Shown here piece by piece: positions 1 to 5,882 of a DNA stretch of 7,780 nt (position 1 is its first letter; each line of letters starts with the position of its first letter). A program made the position numbers and the translations under genes. The DNA lies in assembly GCA_002453265.1 (NCBI GenBank), contig DKGK01000043.1, forward strand, positions 1-7,780. The letters run 5' to 3'. Under the pieces are notes generated by a model. The model did no database searches and had not been told where the DNA came from. It saw only the letters and a program-made list of their open reading frames with translations. The DNA comes from Flavobacteriales bacterium UBA6772 (GTDB lineage: Bacteria > Bacteroidota > Bacteroidia > Flavobacteriales > UBA7430).

Positions 1-11
1 TTTATTCAAGA

Positions 12-755
12 CTAATTTCTTGAACTTAGCTTCCCTAAGAGTCTTAATATTTCTAGGTACAACCAAATTAAGGTAACTAACAGCCCAAAAGCTCCGTACC
101 ACTCCATATATTTAGGAGCTCCAGACTTAACACCTTCTTCTATAAAATCGAAATCCATAACCAAGTTAAGCGATGCGATAGCTACCACGAACAAAGAAAA
201 ACCAATACTCATAAGAGAAGAATTTGTTGGACTCATTATTGCCATTCCTTCTCCAGAACCAAACATACTCATTACAAAGCTCAATAAATAAACAACTCCA
301 ATACCAGCAGTAGCAGAAAACACGATTAATTTAAAGTTTTCTGTGGGTCTTATGAGTTTCGTTTTATAGGCAAATAGTAATGCGAACAAAATTCCTAAAG
401 TTAAAAAAATAGCTTTTGGTACAATTCCGGGTTCAAAAGCGGTGGCATACATTTTAGAAACGCCACCTAATGCCAAACCTTCTAAAATAGCATAAATGGG
501 TACCGTTATAGGCGACCATTCCTTTTTGAAAATAGTAATTATAGCTACAATAAGTCCGCCTATAAAACCAATTAATACGTAATCCATTATCGCATTAACA
601 TAGGTATAATAACCCGAAGCCAATAAAATACACAAACCTAAAACAGTTTTATTAACTGTCCCTTCAAGGGTCATAACCTCTTCTGAGGTGAAGGTTAAAT
701 TTTTAAATGTTTCTTTTTTTAATGCTGGATTTCCAGACCTAAACATATTACTCAT
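12..755 (-). CDS. Bax inhibitor-1/YccA family membrane protein
   Basis: A 247-residue polytopic inner-membrane protein with about seven predicted membrane segments (roughly residues 35-51, 60-76, 83-100, 111-130, 142-163, 180-200 and 219-238). The best diagnostic stretch is near the C-terminus: DFDFIEEGVKSGAPKYMEWY (201-220), followed by GAFGLLVTLIWLYLEILRLL. This is the hallmark of the bacterial PF12811 branch of the Bax inhibitor-1 superfamily. The N-terminus (MFRSGNPAL, then a cytosolic stretch before the first helix) also fits that family, and the length is normal. Related TMBIM/BI-1 proteins are pH-sensitive calcium-leak channels, but the role of this bacterial subgroup is not established and no substrate is claimed here. 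It appears to be monocistronic: the stop codon lies 12 bp from the window edge and a long non-coding stretch lies upstream. The ATG at 755 is used as the start; a second ATG three codons downstream is also possible. Confidence 0.92.
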   Translation of the reverse strand: MSNMFRSGNPALKKETFKNLTFTSEEVMTLEGTVNKTVLGLCILLASGYYTYVNAIMDYVLIGFIGGLIVAIITIFKKEWSPITVPIYAILEGLALGGVSKMYATAFEPGIVPKAIFLTLGILFALLFAYKTKLIRPTENFKLIVFSATAGIGVVYLLSFVMSMFGSGEGMAIMSPTNSSLMSIGFSLFVVAIASLNLVMDFDFIEEGVKSGAPKYMEWYGAFGLLVTLIWLYLEILRLLGKLSSRN

Positions 756-777
756 GCTTTTAATTTTTAAATTCTCT

Positions 778-785
778 CAAATATA
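778..785 (-). promoter_or_regulatory. Candidate -7 box for the Bax inhibitor-1-like gene
   Basis: Read on the minus strand this is TATATTTG, an exact match to the Bacteroidota -7 consensus TAnnTTTG. It lies 22 bp upstream of the ATG at 755, which would give a 5' UTR of roughly 15-20 nt. The -33 side is weak: the nearest TTTG is only 13 nt upstream instead of about 19, so the call rests on the -7 match and its position. Confidence 0.4.
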
Positions 786-904
786 TCAATTCTAAAATCA
801 AATGAATCGCTTTGCTTTTGATTGTTTATCATACCATCAATAAACAGTTACCTCTCCTTGTGTTGAGTAAAATTCTCCATAAACACACTCCTCGTTTTAT
901 ACAA

Positions 905-938
905 AACAATTTATCTTACAACAGGTAAATAAATTGTT
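905..938. repeat. Inverted repeat/hairpin of unknown function
   Basis: The arms AACAATTTAT (905-914) and ATAAATTGTT (929-938) are perfect reverse complements. After a single bulged C (915), TTAC (916-919) pairs with GTAA (925-928), leaving a five-base loop AACAG. That gives 14 pairs with one bulge in A/T-rich DNA. No long T-tract follows on the plus strand; on the minus strand only a short TTTT run follows, so it is not a convincing terminator. It could be an operator, part of a small RNA, or a chance fold. Confidence 0.5.
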
Positions 939-1171
939 CCAAATTTATGAGTTGTAAATAGTATTCTCTTTATAATTCCACATGTACTAAATAGTTTAAA
1001 AAAACAAGAATTATAAATACTTAAATGATTGTCATTTTAGAAAAATGGATACTAAAAGTTAAATCTTACAGGGACTTTGTCTGAGTTAGTAAGTTGTAAT
1101 CATAGATTATGGTTTTAATTCTACTTTACAAATGAAGTCTTTAGGCTCGACAAATGAGACACAAAATTAAA

Positions 1172-1202
1172 TTTGGTTTATATATAAAGATTTGTATATT
1201 TG
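1172..1202 (+). promoter_or_regulatory. Bacteroidota-type promoter of the attenuator and phenylalanine hydroxylase unit
   Basis: TTTG (1172-1175), a 19-nt spacer and TATATTTG (1195-1202) match both the boxes and the spacing of the Bacteroidota -33/-7 promoter consensus (TTTG, N19, TAnnTTTG). Transcription would begin about 5-7 nt after the -7 box, near 1207-1209, essentially at the ATG of the leader peptide (1209). A second -7-like match, TAAATTTG (1168-1175), overlaps the -33 box; it has no TTTG at the right distance upstream and would start transcription near 1181. Confidence 0.65.
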
Positions 1203-1208
1203 AAACAG

Positions 1209-1265
1209 ATGAGCAGACAAAACACATACTACTATTATTATTTCACTCCACTCCATAAGGAATAG
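1209..1265 (+). CDS. Tyrosine-rich leader peptide of a transcription attenuator
   Basis: An 18-codon reading frame, ATG at 1209 to TAG at 1263-1265, encoding MSRQNTYYYYYFTPLHKE. Residues 7-11 are five consecutive tyrosines (codons TAC TAC TAT TAT TAT, 1227-1241) followed by one phenylalanine (TTC, 1242-1244). It begins immediately downstream of a good promoter and ends 30 bp before the stem of a strong intrinsic terminator that precedes a phenylalanine hydroxylase gene. This matches ribosome-mediated attenuators such as the pheA, trp and his leaders, where the run of codons reports on the relevant charged tRNA. The peptide itself probably has no function; its translation rate is the signal. 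There is no Shine-Dalgarno sequence, and the expected transcription start is so close that the message may be leaderless. The start, stop and Tyr run are read directly; the regulatory role is inferred. Confidence 0.82.
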   Translation: MSRQNTYYYYYFTPLHKE

Positions 1266-1308
1266 GATGAATTGGTAGTATATAAATTTATAACCAACAC
1301 CCATTTCC
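1242..1308 (+). promoter_or_regulatory. Alternative RNA folds of the tyrosine attenuator (segments 1, 2 and 3)
   Basis: Three segments can pair in exclusive combinations. Segment 1 (1242-1254, starting at the Phe codon right after the Tyr run) pairs with segment 2 (1259-1271) around an ATAA loop, giving about 11 pairs with small bulges. Segment 2, extended to 1276, can instead pair with segment 3 (1293-1308): GGAA/TTCC, GG/CC, TG/CA and TTGGT/ACCAA, separated by an internal loop, a mismatch and a two-base bulge. This form encloses the self-complementary TATAAATTTATA (1281-1292). Segment 3 is also the left arm of the terminator, so the 2:3 fold is the antiterminator. A ribosome stalled on the Tyr codons would mask segment 1 and favour 2:3. 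A ribosome reaching the TAG (1263-1265) would sit on segment 2 and allow termination. Pairings were made by eye, without energy calculation. Confidence 0.65.
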
Positions 1309-1331
1309 TAAAGGAGATGGGTGTTTTTTTT
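1296..1331 (+). terminator. Intrinsic terminator of the tyrosine attenuator, upstream of phenylalanine hydroxylase
   Basis: The arms 1296-1308 (AACACCCATTTCC) and 1313-1325 (GGAGATGGGTGTT) form a 13-pair stem with one G-T wobble (1305/1316), closed by a TAAA loop and followed by an eight-T tract (1324-1331). It is the strongest hairpin seen in the upstream region. It lies between the leader peptide and the hydroxylase start, with no complete gene upstream on this strand to terminate, so its natural role is conditional termination. Its left arm overlaps the antiterminator pairing. Confidence 0.88.
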
Positions 1332-1344
1332 ATTCCAAAAAAGC

Positions 1345-2064
1345 ATGAAACAGAACTACGAAAACTACAGTAAAGAGGATCAAGAAGTATGGCAGCTATT
1401 GTTTAAGAGACAAAAAGAAAACCTAAACTTAAAGGGTAGTGAGAAGTACAACGAATGTTTAGAGCAATTAAGTTCTTGTTTAAACGAGAAGGCTATCCCA
1501 AATTTTGAGGAAATGAATCATTTTTTCAAATCCAAAACAGGATGGCAAATTCATGTTGTTCCTGGACTTATTCCAGTAGAAGAGTTTTTCGACTTGTTGG
1601 CGGAAAAGAAATTCTGTTCTTCAACGTGGTTGAGAACAAGAGAACAGATCGACTACTTAGAAGAGCCAGATATGTTTCACGATATATTTGGGCATATTCC
1701 CTTGCTCTTGAATCCTACATTTTCAAAATTCGCACAATCATTTGGAAAACTCGGACAACAATACAAAGGAGATGAACAGATGTTGTTGAACCTACAACGT
1801 ATTTATTGGTTTACTATAGAGTTTGGGCTCATAAAACAAAATGGAGAACTAAAGGTTTATGGAGCCGGTATAGCATCTTCATTTGGAGAAACAAACCATG
1901 TTTTCGATTCCAAATTAACACACCTTAAATACGATATTAACGAAGTGATGGCATGTGAGTTTCATACAGATATTATACAAGAAAAATATTTTGTAATTAA
2001 TTCACTCGAAGAACTTTGCACAAGCATAAATAATTTGAGCAGACAACTTAAAAAGTCTGCGTAA
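1345..2064 (+). CDS. phhA: Phenylalanine 4-hydroxylase (aromatic amino acid hydroxylase)
   Basis: A cytosolic, non-haem iron and tetrahydropterin-dependent monooxygenase that converts L-phenylalanine to L-tyrosine with O2. From the ATG at 1345 the protein is 239 residues, the size of a bare bacterial catalytic domain without the regulatory ACT domain of the animal enzymes. PDMFHDIFGHIPLL (108-121) carries the two iron-ligand histidines (His112 and His117), and YWFTIEFGL carries the third ligand, Glu159. The family signature YGAGIASSFGE (172-182) and the conserved VVPGLIPVEEFF and FCSSTWLRTREQIDYLEEP stretches are intact. An in-frame GTG at 1321 would add eight residues but lies inside the terminator stem, so the ATG is preferred. 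Expression is probably controlled by the upstream tyrosine-codon attenuator, implying a role in tyrosine supply. The last 17 bp overlap the convergent WYL gene. No pterin carbinolamine dehydratase gene is seen nearby. Confidence 0.95.
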   Translation: MKQNYENYSKEDQEVWQLLFKRQKENLNLKGSEKYNECLEQLSSCLNEKAIPNFEEMNHFFKSKTGWQIHVVPGLIPVEEFFDLLAEKKFCSSTWLRTREQIDYLEEPDMFHDIFGHIPLLLNPTFSKFAQSFGKLGQQYKGDEQMLLNLQRIYWFTIEFGLIKQNGELKVYGAGIASSFGETNHVFDSKLTHLKYDINEVMACEFHTDIIQEKYFVINSLEELCTSINNLSRQLKKSA

Positions 2065-2935
2065 ACTCCTTTAGAGCTATCTGTAAGCTAGCAGGCTTTA
2101 TAATACGTACCTCATCAGGAAAAGACATTAAGAAACGAAAGAGGTTTTCAGAAAAATAAACCTTTGCCTTAAAAACATAAGCGTTTGTTTTACCCTTTAT
2201 AAGTAGCTTTGATTTTGGGTAAAACTGAATTAACTGAGCATAAGCTTTGCGTTTTAGATTCAACTCTATACCGTGAAGCTTTTCTCCTTTATAGCCAAAA
2301 GCATCTATAGATTGAACCTCTATTTGAGAAGCAAACTCGTGGTTTTTTTGCAGTAAATCTACATGCCCAATACGATTAATATTAAAAATCCGAGACTCAT
2401 TTGGTGCGTTTTCTACATCAACGCCTATAACGCCTGTATAATTAGTGGTAAAAGTAATAGGCTCAAATATTCGATTGGTATCTGTATTGGAGTTTAACGA
2501 TGAATAGTTCATCAACTTAACTTGCAGCTTTTCGGTAATGGCTTTGGATAGTTTCTCAATTTTCAAACCATTACTCGCATTTAATATATTTTCTCCTATT
2601 TGAGCTTGCTCGCTCATCATGTGGAGTTTTTTTAGAATGTGTTCCGATAAATTATGCGAAGCAGACAAACTTTTTATAGACTGCTTAATAAGTAAGGATT
2701 CTTCTGCATTAAAAGTAAACTGGTATTCATCACCTTCATCAGTAGGAATAAAATAGCGATTATCAAAATCTACATCAATCACAAATCCCAACTCTTCTAA
2801 AAGTATAAAATACCTATAAGCTGTACGCTTTGAGATTTCTAAAATACTTGCCAACTCATTAGGCGTTCTCCTTTTCACTCCTTTTAACAAGCTTATCAAC
2901 TTAAAAATGCGCAAAATTTTTCTTTGTTCAGCCAT
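2048..2935 (-). CDS. WYL-domain transcriptional regulator with N-terminal helix-turn-helix
   Basis: A 295-residue cytosolic DNA-binding protein. Residues about 5-60 form a winged helix-turn-helix of the DeoR/HTH_11 type (TPNELASILEISKRTAYRYF, 24-43, then LLEELGF). A linker is followed by a WYL domain at about 125-195 (KLSKAI, NYSSLNS, then RIFEPITF and the closing SRIFNINRIG). A C-terminal extension (about 225-295, ending PDEVRIIKPASLQIALKEF) resembles the WCX region of these proteins. The tripeptide that names the domain is not kept: at its expected place the sequence reads TGVIGVDV (167-174). WYL proteins generally sense nucleic acid or other ligands and act as repressors or activators; the target here is unknown. 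Its promoter lies in the 60-bp gap shared with the divergent M1 peptidase gene, so it could regulate itself or that neighbour, but no operator is evident. Its 3' end overlaps the hydroxylase gene by 17 bp. Confidence 0.88.
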   Translation of the reverse strand: MAEQRKILRIFKLISLLKGVKRRTPNELASILEISKRTAYRYFILLEELGFVIDVDFDNRYFIPTDEGDEYQFTFNAEESLLIKQSIKSLSASHNLSEHILKKLHMMSEQAQIGENILNASNGLKIEKLSKAITEKLQVKLMNYSSLNSNTDTNRIFEPITFTTNYTGVIGVDVENAPNESRIFNINRIGHVDLLQKNHEFASQIEVQSIDAFGYKGEKLHGIELNLKRKAYAQLIQFYPKSKLLIKGKTNAYVFKAKVYFSENLFRFLMSFPDEVRIIKPASLQIALKEFTQTF

Positions 2936-2946
2936 GTACTTAGAAG

Positions 2947-2976
2947 CAAAATATAGTTTGTAGATTTACGACCAAA
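2947..2976 (-). promoter_or_regulatory. Candidate promoter of the WYL regulator gene
   Basis: On the minus strand TTTG (2976-2973) is followed after 17 nt by TATATTTTG (2955-2947), close to TAnnTTTG with one extra T. The predicted transcription start is only a few bases from the ATG at 2935. The match is imperfect and the DNA is A/T-rich. In the opposite direction only a partial -7 match, TAGATTTA (2961-2968), is seen for the peptidase gene. Confidence 0.38.
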
Positions 2977-2995
2977 TTAATTAAATTCTATTCGA

Positions 2996-4894
2996 ATGAA
3001 AAATCTTTTTTCAATACTTCTTTGCTTAGGCATCTCTTTAAGTGGATACAGCCAATCCTATTGGCAGCAAGAAGCTCATTACCAAATGTATATAAACTTT
3101 GATTCTGAAAATCATCATTTCGATGGAACGCAAGAATTGACCCTTATCAATCATTCACCAGACACTTTAAACAAAGTATTTTACCACTTATATTTCAATG
3201 CTTTTCAACCTGGAAGTATGATGGATGTTCGTTCGAGAACCATTTTAGATCCAGACAGAAGAGTAGGAGACAGAATTTCTCACTTGAAAGAAGATGAAAT
3301 GGGAATTCAACAAATCACCTCTTTAAAACAGAACAATACAAAACTAAAGTTTGTTCACGATAGAACCATTTTAGAGGTGTTTTTAGAAAATGAAATCCTT
3401 CCTGGAGATACTGCCATTTTCAATATGGAGTTTAAAGCTCAAGTACCTATTCAAATTCGTCGTTCTGGAAGAATGAACAAAGAAGGTATTGACTATTCTA
3501 TGTCGCAATGGTATCCTAAAATGTGTGAATACGATACAGATGGATGGCATACAAATCCATACATAGGACGTGAATTTTATGGTATTTGGGGTTCTTTTGA
3601 TGTGAACATAAATATGGATGCAAGCTATACCATAGCAGCAACTGGTGTTTTACAAAATGCAGATGAAATTGGTCACGGTTATTCGAATACAGTTATAGAC
3701 ACTACATTAAATAGACTTACTTGGAATTTTAAAGCAGAAAACGTACATGACTTTGTTTGGGCTGCAGACCCAGACTATACACACGATATTGTAGTAAATG
3801 AGGATGGTCCCGACTTTCATCTCTTCTATTTAAAAGGAGAAAAAACGAAGGAATGGGATAATTTAGGGGAATATATGATTAAAACTTTCGCTTATGCGGA
3901 TAAAAATTTTGGTAAATACCCTTACCCACACTACTCTATTATTCAAGGTGGAGACGGTGGAATGGAATATCCAATGGCAACCTTAATTACAGGACACAGA
4001 AAACTAAAAAGTTTGGTTGGCGTTTGTGTGCACGAAGCTATGCACAGCTGGTACCAAGGAATGTTAGCTACAAACGAGAGTCTTTTCTCTTGGATGGACG
4101 AAGGATTTACCTCTTATGCCTCTAACAGAATAGAACAGCAATTATTCCCTGAAGACTGGAAAGATGTTCATGGAAGTTCTTATAAAGGATATAAAAGAAT
4201 AGCGATTAGTAATTACGAAGAACCCTTATGTACTCATGCCGATCACTTTAATACTAATTGGGCTTATGGTACAGCTTCGTATTCTAAGGGAGTGGTTATA
4301 CTCGATCAGCTAAGTCATATTGTAGGACAAGATGTTGTAGACCGTTCTCTATTGCGATATTTTAAAGAATGGAGTTTCAAACACCCTACATCATCAGATT
4401 TTAAAAGAATTGTAGAAAGAGAAAGTGGAATCGAACTCGATTGGTATTTCGATTATTTTGTGAATACAACTAAAACCATCGACTATGCAATTTCTGAAGT
4501 TTCTAAAACAGTAAATGGAAGTAGAATATTGCTTAAAAAAGGTGAAATGCCAATGCCTATTGAAGTAGATATAGTTTTAAATAATGGGAAAACAATTAGC
4601 TATTATATACCTACTGTTTTAATGCGTGGCGAAAAAGAAATTGAAATTACAAGGAAACAACTCGGCGACTGGGCATGGACTAACCCAACATACCCTATTT
4701 ACTTAGAACATAAGCCACAAGATATTGTATCTGTAAAATTACATCCAAATAGCTCCATTGCAGATGTAGAATCTCTAAACGACAATTTAGTAATACCTAA
4801 AAAATGGGACTGGGAAAAATACGATTTAGGTCTTTCAATTATTGAGAAAAGAAAAAAAAGGAAAGGAAAAAAGCTTCTTAAAATCAAGAAATAA
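2996..4894 (+). CDS. Secreted M1-family zinc metallopeptidase
   Basis: A 632-residue aminopeptidase-like enzyme that probably trims peptides outside the cytoplasm. An N-terminal signal peptide is clear (MKNLF, then a hydrophobic core to about residue 17 and a likely cut near GYSQ-S, 20/21). A beta-rich N-terminal domain (about 25-260) precedes the catalytic domain. The zinc site is HEAMH (346-350) plus Glu369 in MDEGFTSYAS, with the exact HExxH-x18-E spacing of M1 gluzincins. GGMEYP (321-326) is the counterpart of the GAMEN exopeptidase motif, and Tyr429 in TASYSKG fits the catalytic tyrosine. After about residue 500 comes a beta domain, then a strongly basic tail (last 16 residues contain 11 Lys/Arg). 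There is no lipobox cysteine after the signal peptide and no recognisable type IX sorting domain, so the enzyme is likely periplasmic. The gene is monocistronic, divergent from the WYL regulator and closed by a terminator. The exact substrate is unknown. Confidence 0.93.
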   Translation: MKNLFSILLCLGISLSGYSQSYWQQEAHYQMYINFDSENHHFDGTQELTLINHSPDTLNKVFYHLYFNAFQPGSMMDVRSRTILDPDRRVGDRISHLKEDEMGIQQITSLKQNNTKLKFVHDRTILEVFLENEILPGDTAIFNMEFKAQVPIQIRRSGRMNKEGIDYSMSQWYPKMCEYDTDGWHTNPYIGREFYGIWGSFDVNINMDASYTIAATGVLQNADEIGHGYSNTVIDTTLNRLTWNFKAENVHDFVWAADPDYTHDIVVNEDGPDFHLFYLKGEKTKEWDNLGEYMIKTFAYADKNFGKYPYPHYSIIQGGDGGMEYPMATLITGHRKLKSLVGVCVHEAMHSWYQGMLATNESLFSWMDEGFTSYASNRIEQQLFPEDWKDVHGSSYKGYKRIAISNYEEPLCTHADHFNTNWAYGTASYSKGVVILDQLSHIVGQDVVDRSLLRYFKEWSFKHPTSSDFKRIVERESGIELDWYFDYFVNTTKTIDYAISEVSKTVNGSRILLKKGEMPMPIEVDIVLNNGKTISYYIPTVLMRGEKEIEITRKQLGDWAWTNPTYPIYLEHKPQDIVSVKLHPNSSIADVESLNDNLVIPKKWDWEKYDLGLSIIEKRKKRKGKKLLKIKK

Positions 4895-4916
4895 TTGAGT
4901 TTATGAGCTAATAATT

Positions 4917-4948
4917 AAAAAAGAGATTCGAAAGAATCTCTTTTTTTT
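4917..4948. terminator. Bidirectional intrinsic terminator between convergent peptidase genes
   Basis: GAGATTC (4923-4929) pairs perfectly with GAATCTC (4934-4940) around a GAAA tetraloop, and the stem extends through A4917-4922 paired with T4941-4946. An eight-T run (4941-4948) serves plus-strand transcripts of the M1 peptidase, which ends 22 bp upstream. The A-run gives six T on the minus strand for the CPBP protease gene, which ends 17 bp away on the other side. Confidence 0.9.
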
Positions 4949-4964
4949 GTTCAAATAATTTCAG

Positions 4965-5882
4965 TCAAATACTGGCTCGATTAAACCACTTATAAGAAAG
5001 ACTAAAGAGGACAGTTACAGCAATAATAACACTAATAGAACTACTACCAATAGACTCCAAAGAAGCAGAAGCCAACAACTTATGCTGTATTAAATAACTA
5101 AGCACAACTAAACTAGTATTGTAAAAAAAATGCAAGTAAATAGAACTTCTTAAACTCCCAGAATAAACATATACATAACCGATAAAAGCACCCAAAAAGA
5201 AACGAGGCAATACTGCATGGTACTGCATATGAATTAGACTAAAGAGTAAAGCTGTTAGCCATATCGCTAAGTGCTTAGACTTAGACCAATCTTGAAATAA
5301 ATTCTGAAGTATTCCACGGAATAAAAACTCCTCTCCTACAGCAGCAACTACACCCATTATTAAAATCATGATTCCTAAATCCCAAATAGAGTCCATTTTT
5401 AAAAACTGCTCGGTGAGTACAAGACTTTGCTCTTCGACAAGTTTTAAGAAATTTAAAAATTCTGGTAAAGGGACAGACTCATTTAAAAAGCCTAAAAAAT
5501 TAGCTAAGGGAATCATCGCTAATGCTAAAACAAAAACCTTAACGATTGTTATACCACTAAGAGGTTTATTTAATTTTAAATAATTGACAAAAGATAAACC
5601 TCGAAGATGTAAAAACAAAATTGGTGGAATCACAAAAGTTCCAATAGCATTAAATAGCTGCATCGTTTTCATTGCATTCATCATCTCCACATTAGAGGAG
5701 TCGAAAACCAGTTGTGAGCTAGAGAAAAAACTGATTCCATAAACCAACTGACAGACCACTACAGTTAGTAAATATGAACTAATTAAGCCTCCTAATATAA
5801 CAACTAAGAGTAAATACAATAAGGCAGAATACGATGTATGTATCCAAACTCCTTTTGTCTTTTCAATGATTTTCAATCCCAT
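4965..5882 (-). CDS. CPBP family intramembrane glutamic endopeptidase (CAAX protease/Abi-type)
   Basis: A 305-residue integral membrane protease with about seven to eight hydrophobic segments (for example about 19-48, 78-92, 111-131, 169-182, 205-217, 228-241, 251-265 and 281-296). All family motifs are present in order: GEEFLFRG (183-190) gives the EExxxR motif with the catalytic glutamates Glu184/Glu185 and Arg189; FSLIH (214-218) gives FxxxH with His218; and HFFYN (251-255) gives HxxxN with His251 and Asn255. These residues form the intramembrane active site of the Rce1/CPBP superfamily. In bacteria the substrates are usually unknown, with some members linked to bacteriocin immunity or protein maturation; nothing here points to a bacteriocin locus. 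The ATG at 5882 is followed directly by a normal charged N-terminus (MGLKIIEKTKG). The gene is divergent from the dihydrouridine synthase gene (33 bp between starts) and convergent with the M1 peptidase. Confidence 0.93.
   Translation of the reverse strand: MGLKIIEKTKGVWIHTSYSALLYLLLVVILGGLISSYLLTVVVCQLVYGISFFSSSQLVFDSSNVEMMNAMKTMQLFNAIGTFVIPPILFLHLRGLSFVNYLKLNKPLSGITIVKVFVLALAMIPLANFLGFLNESVPLPEFLNFLKLVEEQSLVLTEQFLKMDSIWDLGIMILIMGVVAAVGEEFLFRGILQNLFQDWSKSKHLAIWLTALLFSLIHMQYHAVLPRFFLGAFIGYVYVYSGSLRSSIYLHFFYNTSLVVLSYLIQHKLLASASLESIGSSSISVIIAVTVLFSLSYKWFNRASI

Larger units (their letters stand above)
756..1171. other. Long A/T-rich intergenic stretch with no supported gene
   Basis: About 415 bp without a convincing protein or tRNA gene on either strand. 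The longest ATG-initiated plus-strand reading frame noticed (1025-1084, 19 codons) has no family resemblance. The contents I can name are the putative promoter of the Bax inhibitor-1-like gene, a short inverted repeat TGTTTAT/ATAAACA (823-829 and 840-846), and a longer near-perfect hairpin at 905-938. The right end leads into the promoter of the hydroxylase leader. A small RNA gene is possible but cannot be demonstrated from the sequence. Confidence 0.6.

Noticed and set aside
1025..1084. 19-codon open frame in the intergenic region
   Set aside because: It has no promoter, no similarity and no codon bias beyond what A/T-rich DNA gives by chance.
756..1208. Possible tRNA, riboswitch or CRISPR repeat in the long gap
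   Set aside because: No cloverleaf, no recognisable riboswitch core and no regularly spaced direct repeats were found by eye. The Tyr-codon leader explains the regulatory signal just downstream better than a T-box, whose conserved T-box sequence is absent.
1321..1344. GTG at 1321 as the phenylalanine hydroxylase start
   Set aside because: The codons lie in the right arm and T-tract of the attenuator terminator, and the extra eight residues are not family-like. The ATG at 1345 begins a typical N-terminus.
1542..1775. 77-codon open frame inside the hydroxylase gene
   Set aside because: It lies in another frame of a gene with clear conserved catalytic motifs and has no recognisable domain.
4699..4887. 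Minus-strand open frame opposite the end of the M1 peptidase gene
   Set aside because: Its composition simply mirrors the A/G-rich coding strand, and it lies fully inside a supported gene.
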